From positions 1 to 12,522 of the forward strand of contig DAOVOW010000021.1 of assembly GCA_030629485.1 (NCBI GenBank): DNA of 12,522 bases, given 5' to 3'. The translations under genes were made by a program, and so were the position numbers. Below the pieces are notes generated by a model. That model was given only the letters and a program-made list of their open reading frames with translations, did not search any database and had not been told where the DNA came from. Each line of letters begins with the position of its first letter. Within the stretch, counting starts at the first letter, position 1. Source of the stretch: a bacterium (GTDB lineage Bacteria; Zixibacteria; MSB-5A5; GN15; FEB-12). Shown piece by piece: positions 8,927-12,522 of the stretch.

Positions 8927-8994
8927 GAATCGAACGATTCAGTCCTGATCCGTTACCTACTTATCCGCCTGGAGTCTCCAGAATCTAAGGATTC
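8927..8994 (-). promoter_or_regulatory. Three palindromes in the receptor operon leader
   Basis: The leader contains GAATC-gaac-GATTC (8927-8940), CTGGAG-t-CTCCAG (8969-8981) and GAATC-taag-GATTC (8981-8994), read on the + strand. The first and third share the same arms and are 54 bp apart centre to centre. The third begins at the predicted transcription start. They could be operator sites for a dimeric regulator, or hairpins in the mRNA leader. The sequence alone does not decide. Confidence 0.45.
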
Positions 8995-9000
8995 CCGGGC

Positions 9001-9029
9001 ATTCTATGCAAACCGGAATCCGCTTTCAA
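9001..9029 (-). promoter_or_regulatory. Sigma-70-type promoter of the receptor operon
   Basis: On the - strand TTGAAA (9024-9029) and TAGAAT (9001-9006) are separated by 17 bp, each matching the consensus at five of six bases. Transcription would start near 8994, giving a leader of about 155 nt before the receptor ATG. Confidence 0.55.
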
Positions 9030-9035
9030 GCAACC

Positions 9036-9065
9036 AAAATACCTTACCGACGCCAACAAAGTCAA
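9036..9065 (-). promoter_or_regulatory. Possible second, upstream promoter of the receptor operon
   Basis: TTGACT (9060-9065) and TATTTT (9036-9041) lie 18 bp apart on the - strand, directly upstream of the better promoter at 9001-9029. It is weaker in the -10 box and may only be chance. Confidence 0.25.
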
Positions 9066-9133
9066 GCGGTTTTTCCCGTTAACCACTCAACATCGCGCCC
9101 CATTGCGCCACACTTATAGACTGTTGAAGGGTG

Positions 9134-9940
9134 TCAACTGTTCAACGAAATCCTTCGCCTTAGCGCTGCTTCATGAACCTGCTCGGCCCGGTCTTCCAAC
9201 TGGTTCAACTCCCGGCGATCAAACTCCGCGCGGCTCAGTTCGATGCCGAGTCGGCGATTGAGTATCTTGGGAAAAGCAGCGCTCGCCTGTTCCCAACGCC
9301 GGAGACTAAGCGGTTGCAAACCAACCGGATGCGATTGGACGTCAGCCGCCTGACAATAAAGCGTCGGGTGGGGGGCCACGCCATCAAGCTTGATCGATCC
9401 GTGTTGCAGGATGGAATCCCCCTGTTGGCGCGCTGCCGAAGCAACAATCTTCGCGCCGTTGGCCAACACTTCATAACGTGAAGCCGACACAAAACAGGCT
9501 GCCTTGTGGAAAAAATCAGACCGCGAATTACTCTCAGCCGAACGGCGACAGTAGCTCGCATCTGTGCCCATGACACTCACGAATTCCGCCAAAGTCTCAG
9601 CCACGGTGCGGTAGAAACTCGACCTGCCCGTCGCCCATTCGCGTCCGTGCCACTCGGAGAGATTGACGGCAATGCTGTAGGTCAACTCAGAGCAGTCGTG
9701 ATAAAGAGCCCGCCCGCCGGTTATGCGACGTATCACCGGCGTGCCGTTCAGTTGAGAAGAATCGAAGGCACGCTCCATGTCCTGATTGACTCCAAATGTG
9801 ATCGCCCCCTCAGCCCAACTGTACAAGCGAACGAACAACGACCCCGGGACGCTGTGAGCCCGATCAAACAACCATTCATCGACAGCCATGTTGTAATACG
9901 GGTCACAGGCAAACTGACGATAGAAAAGGGGCTTCAACAT
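9134..9940 (-). CDS. LipM-type octanoyltransferase / lipoate-protein ligase family protein
   Basis: A 268-residue member of the biotin/lipoate A/B ligase fold, which attaches octanoyl or lipoyl groups to lipoyl domains (GcvH, E2 subunits) in the cytoplasm. R71-R72-I-T-G-G-R-A-L-Y-H81 is the family substrate-binding motif. C149 in AACFVSASRYEV and K164 in the GAKIVASAARQ stretch, followed by QHGSIKLDG, match the LipM-type octanoyltransferase pattern of a catalytic Cys and a conserved Lys, so LipM is favoured over an ATP-using LplA. Oddity: the usual K-I-x-G-S-A-Q reads KIVASAARQ here, so Gly and Gln are both replaced by Ala. The ATG at 9940 is the first possible start, because a TAA stop lies 12 nt upstream in frame. 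There is no Shine-Dalgarno site. No lipoylated protein or lipA gene is adjacent. Confidence 0.8.
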   Translation of the reverse strand: MLKPLFYRQFACDPYYNMAVDEWLFDRAHSVPGSLFVRLYSWAEGAITFGVNQDMERAFDSSQLNGTPVIRRITGGRALYHDCSELTYSIAVNLSEWHGREWATGRSSFYRTVAETLAEFVSVMGTDASYCRRSAESNSRSDFFHKAACFVSASRYEVLANGAKIVASAARQQGDSILQHGSIKLDGVAPHPTLYCQAADVQSHPVGLQPLSLRRWEQASAAFPKILNRRLGIELSRAEFDRRELNQLEDRAEQVHEAALRRRISLNS

Positions 9941-9946
9941 GGCGAC

Positions 9947-9975
9947 ATATTACACACCATCGGGACACAACGCAA
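9947..9975 (-). promoter_or_regulatory. Possible promoter giving a leaderless lipM-like mRNA
   Basis: On the - strand TTGCGT (9970-9975), a 17-bp spacer and TAATAT (9947-9952) end 6 nt before the ATG at 9940. Transcription would begin at or next to the start codon, which would fit the missing ribosome site. Both boxes are poor matches, so this is tentative. Confidence 0.25.
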
Positions 9976-10024
9976 GCCCAACCCAGGAGAATGCGAGCCT
10001 GACTATCCCCTAATTCAACTGTTT

Positions 10025-10088
10025 GTGGGCGGCAGACGTCCTCGTCTGCCCCGTATCCACGTGGCGCACGAGGACGTACACCACGCAC
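10025..10088. repeat. Palindromic intergenic repeat, copy A
   Basis: It begins GTGGGCGGCAGACG and contains a perfect 8-bp stem GGCAGACG-tcct-CGTCTGCC (10031-10050). It continues through ATCCACGTGG to GCACGAGGACGTAC (10066-10079) and CACC. Copy B, from 10580, shares the same layout and the exact 14-mer GCACGAGGACGTAC. It looks like a dispersed non-coding repeat rather than a gene end. Confidence 0.55.
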
Positions 10089-10106
10089 AATAAAAACTAG
10101 GTGAAC

Positions 10107-10125
10107 GGCAGATGTCCACTCTGCC
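10107..10125. repeat. Small GGCAGA/TCTGCC palindrome related to copy A
   Basis: GGCAGA-tgtccac-TCTGCC has 6-bp perfect arms and resembles a decayed version of the copy A stem (GGCAGACGTCC...TCTGCC) lying about 57 bp beyond it. Possibly a fragment of the same repeat family. Confidence 0.4.
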
Positions 10126-10243
10126 AACTGCGAACAACTTCGACTGACACGGTCTGACAGTCACTACTGTTATACTGAGTCCAGATAGAAACGACGGTTG
10201 GCTCTGTGGTACGGTCGGGTTGGGGAGACAGAGGAACGGGGGC

Positions 10244-10317
10244 AAAAAAAAGAGGGCGGGTAGATCGATGGTAGAGGGGGCTAGGGAGCTACCAGTGGAC
10301 GATCTACCCAAGTCCTC
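10244..10317 (-). terminator. Rho-independent terminator of the small RNA (three stacked stems, T8)
   Basis: Complementary arms on the - strand stack as 4-, 10- and 6-bp helices separated by small internal loops and end directly at TTTTTTTT (10244-10251). It would also stop read-through from the sigma-54 activator gene, whose stop codon is about 370 bp upstream on this strand. Confidence 0.65.
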
Positions 10318-10321
10318 GTCA
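10244..10321 (-). ncRNA. Candidate small RNA of about 77 nt with its own promoter and terminator
   Basis: A near-consensus promoter (-35 10350-10355, -10 10328-10333) predicts a start near 10320-10322. The transcript folds almost whole: GAGG/CCTC at the base (10314-10317 with 10252-10255), a perfect 10-bp helix GGGTAGATCG/CGATCTACCC (10300-10309 with 10258-10267), then TGGTAG/CTACCA (10289-10294 with 10269-10274), closed by a 14-nt C/U-rich loop. The base of the stem runs straight into eight T residues (10244-10251). There is no open reading frame of note and no match to 6S, 4.5S, tmRNA or tRNA that I can see. It could instead be an attenuator in the leader of the LipM-like gene 300 nt downstream. 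Function unknown. Confidence 0.6.
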
Positions 10322-10327
10322 ACCGTC

Positions 10328-10355
10328 ATTATACCAGAATCCAGCCAAATGTCAA
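10328..10355 (-). promoter_or_regulatory. Near-consensus sigma-70 promoter of the candidate small RNA
   Basis: On the - strand TTGACA (10350-10355) and TATAAT (10328-10333) are both perfect hexamers with a 16-bp spacer. The -10 box carries the TGn extension (TGGTATAAT). A T7 tract (10368-10374) lies 12 nt upstream of the -35 box, where an UP element would be. The 9-mer ACGGTTGAC occurs twice, overlapping the -35 box and the start site. Confidence 0.75.
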
Positions 10356-10410
10356 CCGTTAGTTGAGAAAAAAACTGACTTGCGACGCAGCCGTGTTATG
10401 TGTGTTGGTA

Positions 10411-10430
10411 GTAACAGATTACACTGTTAC
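10411..10430. repeat. Perfect 7-bp inverted repeat upstream of the small RNA promoter
   Basis: GTAACAG-attaca-CTGTTAC, a 20-bp palindrome about 55 bp upstream of the -35 box. It may be a binding site for a dimeric regulator or part of the neighbouring hairpin cassette. Confidence 0.4.
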
Positions 10431-10489
10431 AAACCACGACCACCTTGAACGTCGCGCTCCACACCTCATCCTGAGCGGAGGAATCGCAG

Positions 10490-10567
10490 GTCGAAACCCC
10501 AGCGGTTTCGACATTGCGTCAGGATCACAAGGATCCTGACCTACTGGATTCCGGCTTTCGCCGAAAT
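10490..10567. repeat. Cassette of three consecutive hairpins
   Basis: GTCGAAACC-ccagc-GGTTTCGAC (10490-10512) and GTCAGGATC-acaag-GATCCTGAC (10518-10540) each have perfect 9-bp arms and 5-nt loops. ATTCCGGC-tttc-GCCGAAAT (10548-10567) follows with one mismatch. None is followed by a T-run, so they do not look like ordinary terminators. They resemble dispersed palindromic repeats and lie between the activator gene and the small RNA. Confidence 0.6.
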
Positions 10568-10579
10568 GACACTCGTAGT

Positions 10580-10688
10580 GTGTGCGGTGGACGTCCCCGT
10601 CTACCGCGCCGGCATCCAAAGGCCGGTGCACGAGGACGTACGCCGACCACAAACTTATGAGACCAGCCCCGGGGCGTCTGCCGCCCAC
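10580..10688. repeat. Palindromic intergenic repeat, copy B, with imperfect inverted ends
   Basis: It starts GTGTGCGGTGGACG (10580-10593) and ends with the inverse complement of GTGGGCGGCAGACG (10675-10688); the ends match at 11 of 14 bases. Inside are GACGTCCCCGTCT, ATCCA, and GCACGAGGACGTAC (10628-10641), shared with copy A. The element of about 109 bp with inverted ends could be a MITE-like or REP-like unit. It stops 2 bp from the activator stop codon. Confidence 0.5.
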
Positions 10689-10690
10689 GG

Positions 10691-12522
10691 TCAGGAGGGA
10701 TGCTTGTATTGGGCGAGATCGATATCGTACTGCTTGATCTTGAGACGCAAGGTCGACTCAGGGATATTCAAGAACGCGGCAGCGTGTTTCTTGACGCCAC
10801 GTTTGGCCATCAAGGCCTTCATGATGAAGGTCTTTTCATGGTCGGCCAGGTAGTCGTAAAGCCCAAATCGTTCGCTGAACTCGATGACATCCGGAGACGA
10901 CGTAGTAGCCCGGCCATCGCCGTTACCTCCATCGGCAGCAGAAGACTGCTCGCATATCTTGTTCGAAAGAAGATTGGGTATGATTTCCTCGTCGTCACCG
11001 GACAGCAGCACCAACTTCTTGATTTCATTATCAAGCTCACGTACGTTGCCCGGCCAATCATAATCCACAAACGCCTTCACCAGTTCCGGCGTCAATCTCT
11101 TGCCCGAGGGAGCGAGAAAGTGTTCGGCCAGCAGCAGAATATCTTCTCTACGTTCGCGCAGCGGTGGCAGTCGGAAAGTCATCGCGGACAGCCGATAGTA
11201 CAAATCCTGTCGAAACAGACCGGCGCTCATTTGTTCCTTAAGATCCCTGTTGGTGGCCGACACGATGCGCACATCGACCTGCCGCGGAACGGTTTCGCCC
11301 AGTCGAACGATCTCTTTTTCCTCAAGTATCCGCAACACCTTGGCCTGGATACTGAGTGGCATGTCGCCGATTTCGTCAAGGAAGAAGGTGCCGCCGTCGG
11401 CTTCCTCGAATAAGCCGGGCTTATCACGGTCGGCGCCCGTAAACGCCCCGCGGCGATAACCGAACAACTCTGATTCCAGAAGTGACTCTGGAAGGGCGGC
11501 ACAGTTGACCGAGATGAAGCGATGGTTCTTCCGAATCGAATTGTAATGAATGGCTCGGGCCAGAAGATCCTTGCCACAGCCGGTCTCACCTTCGATAGAG
11601 AGCGATATATTAGAATCAATGACCTGCCGCACCTGGGACAGCATTCTCAGCATCTCGGAATTGGCGGTGATGATATTTGGGAAGGCAGCTTCCTTCATCA
11701 ACTGACTCTTGAGTCTTTGGTTGTCTTCCAAAAGCTTGTTTTTCTGGATCTCGGTCCATTTGAAAGCAATGAGATCGGAGAAGCCAACCGCGAAATTCAG
11801 TTGTGTCTGGTTGAACGGATTAAGACAGTTGTCCTGTGACAATCGATCGAGATAGAGATATCCGGCCGAATCATCACTGGTTTTGAAAGGGACGACAATA
11901 ACACTGGCCACAACTTCAGCCACATCCGTGAATAATTCGTTGATGAAGGGATCACGGCGGCAGTCCAACAGCAAGGTGGGCCGGTCAACGGCAATCTCCT
12001 CGCCTAACATACCGCCAAGACTATCAGTGAATCGTTTGGCCTGCCCGGCCTCGATCGGGAAGGAGGCGATCACCGATTGATCTGAAGAATCCGGCACGTA
12101 AATCAGCGCCCGTTCACCGCCTGTCTTCTCCAGCAAGACCGACAGGATCACCTCCATCTGCGACGATTGGAGATCGGTCAAATCGTCTGGGCTGATCAGA
12201 TTACCGAAAATCTTGAATTCATTATCGTCCGAGATCGACAGAGCCACGGCCTGCTCCGATAAAGCGCGCAAATAGTTTGCGACTGCTCTGACTCGAGTGT
12301 TGGCGCCCAACGATGCGAACCCTTTCTCAGCCCGGCTGAGCTTGCGGAATCCAGCAGCCAACTCGCCGCACTGACAGGCGAATACGCCGGCCTTGAAGTT
12401 GGCTTCACTCATCCAGTAGTTGAGTTTCAATCTCCTGAATATGCGGTGGGCCTCATCAAGGCTCACCCGGATCTTGTCTTTCTCCTCGGTCTGAGCGGCC
12501 AGACAGATATCCGAAAACACCA
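10691..12522 (-). CDS. Sigma-54-dependent transcriptional activator (TPR-GAF-AAA+-Fis), N-terminus cut by window edge
   Basis: An enhancer-binding protein that uses ATP to open promoters bound by sigma-54 RNA polymerase. The visible 610 codons (the reading frame remains open at the window end; numbering from the GTG at 12520) show, in order: helical TPR-like repeats (about 5-95); a GAF-like sensor domain (about 115-255); a coiled-coil linker (256-275); and the AAA+ domain with Walker A GETGCGKD (311-318), the sigma-54 contact loop GAFTGA (358-363), Walker B GGTFFLDEIGD (376-386), a sensor I region (SATNRDL, 421-427), the arginine-finger stretch FRQDLYYR (436-443) and sensor II WPGNVREL (489-496). 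A Fis-type helix-turn-helix lies at about 561-600. All residues needed for ATP hydrolysis and sigma-54 contact are present. There is no receiver domain in view, so it is likely driven by a ligand or protein partner. Proteins of this layout can carry a kinase or more TPRs further upstream; that part lies outside the window. Confidence 0.93.
   Translation of the reverse strand, partial: VFSDICLAAQTEEKDKIRVSLDEAHRIFRRLKLNYWMSEANFKAGVFACQCGELAAGFRKLSRAEKGFASLGANTRVRAVANYLRALSEQAVALSISDDNEFKIFGNLISPDDLTDLQSSQMEVILSVLLEKTGGERALIYVPDSSDQSVIASFPIEAGQAKRFTDSLGGMLGEEIAVDRPTLLLDCRRDPFINELFTDVAEVVASVIVVPFKTSDDSAGYLYLDRLSQDNCLNPFNQTQLNFAVGFSDLIAFKWTEIQKNKLLEDNQRLKSQLMKEAAFPNIITANSEMLRMLSQVRQVIDSNISLSIEGETGCGKDLLARAIHYNSIRKNHRFISVNCAALPESLLESELFGYRRGAFTGADRDKPGLFEEADGGTFFLDEIGDMPLSIQAKVLRILEEKEIVRLGETVPRQVDVRIVSATNRDLKEQMSAGLFRQDLYYRLSAMTFRLPPLRERREDILLLAEHFLAPSGKRLTPELVKAFVDYDWPGNVRELDNEIKKLVLLSGDDEEIIPNLLSNKICEQSSAADGGNGDGRATTSSPDVIEFSERFGLYDYLADHEKTFIMKALMAKRGVKKHAAAFLNIPESTLRLKIKQYDIDLAQYKHPS

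Larger units (their letters stand above)
9941..10690. other. Repeat-rich intergenic region without a credible protein gene
   Basis: About 750 bp separate the LipM-like gene from the sigma-54 activator. Short open frames exist, but they run through palindromes, have no ribosome sites and encode low-complexity Arg/Pro-rich peptides. The region instead holds two related palindromic repeats (from 10025 and from 10580), a small GGCAGA/TCTGCC palindrome, a candidate small RNA with its own promoter (10244-10355), and a series of perfect hairpins (10411-10567). Confidence 0.7.

Noticed and set aside
9007..9022. Possible sigma-54 (-24/-12) site on the - strand upstream of the receptor
   Set aside because: TTGCA and a GG ten bases before GC are present, but the rest of the -24 element (GGCAC) is missing and a better sigma-70 promoter covers the same bases. 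A link to the nearby sigma-54 activator would be over-reading.
9100..9170. Terminator at the end of the LipM-like gene
   Set aside because: The only inverted repeat (GTTGAA...TTCAAC, 6 bp with a 12-nt loop) overlaps the stop codon and has no T-run. I cannot support a terminator here.
10419..10688. An 89-codon open frame on the - strand in the intergenic region
   Set aside because: It consists entirely of hairpin cassette and repeat copy B, has no ribosome site, and its peptide is of low complexity.
10025..10688. CRISPR array or integron attC-like sites
   Set aside because: The repeats are only two, of unequal length and not regularly spaced, there are no spacers of uniform size, and no cas or integrase gene is present.

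Overview
The window looks like chromosomal DNA of an uncultured Gram-negative, diderm bacterium. The most likely home is the FCB side of the tree (Zixibacteria-, Marinimicrobia- or Ignavibacteria-like genomes). The reasons are a PorV/PorQ-type outer-membrane protein next to a TonB-dependent receptor with a carboxypeptidase-regulatory-like N-terminus, runs of D-x-N-G-N-G-x-x-D loops, a TPR-rich sigma-54 activator, and intergenic DNA packed with palindromic repeats. This placement is inference from gene content; there is no rRNA marker here.

Layout. (1) 23-2203, + strand: a membrane glycosyltransferase of the GT39/PMT type with a C-terminal TPR tail. It ends at a strong hairpin (2206-2230) that separates it from the convergent block. 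(2) 2276-8839, - strand: a three-gene envelope operon transcribed in the order TonB-dependent receptor, PorV/PorQ-like beta-barrel, large lipoprotein. It has a good sigma-70-type promoter near 9001-9029 and a leader of about 155 nt containing three palindromes. (3) 9134-9940, - strand: a LipM-type octanoyltransferase / lipoate ligase-family protein. (4) 9941-10690: about 750 bp without a credible protein gene. It holds two related copies of a palindromic repeat, a cassette of hairpins and, most notably, a near-consensus promoter followed at once by a hairpin and a T8 tract, i.e. a candidate small RNA of about 77 nt. (5) 10691 to the window end, - strand: a sigma-54-dependent activator (TPR-like region, GAF domain, AAA+ domain, Fis-type HTH), cut off at its N-terminus by the window edge.

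How the genes may work together. The three-gene operon resembles, in logic but not in sequence family, a SusC/SusD pair: an energised receptor, a small barrel and a lipoprotein that may sit on the surface. The receptor carries about eight calcium-loop-like motifs in a 200-residue insertion, so calcium-dependent folding or ligand binding is a fair guess. The glycosyltransferase and LipM genes look like unrelated housekeeping neighbours. The best candidates for something undescribed are the small RNA locus at 10244-10355, with its C/U-rich loop and duplicated promoter-flanking 9-mer, and the calcium-loop receptor operon with its palindromic leader.
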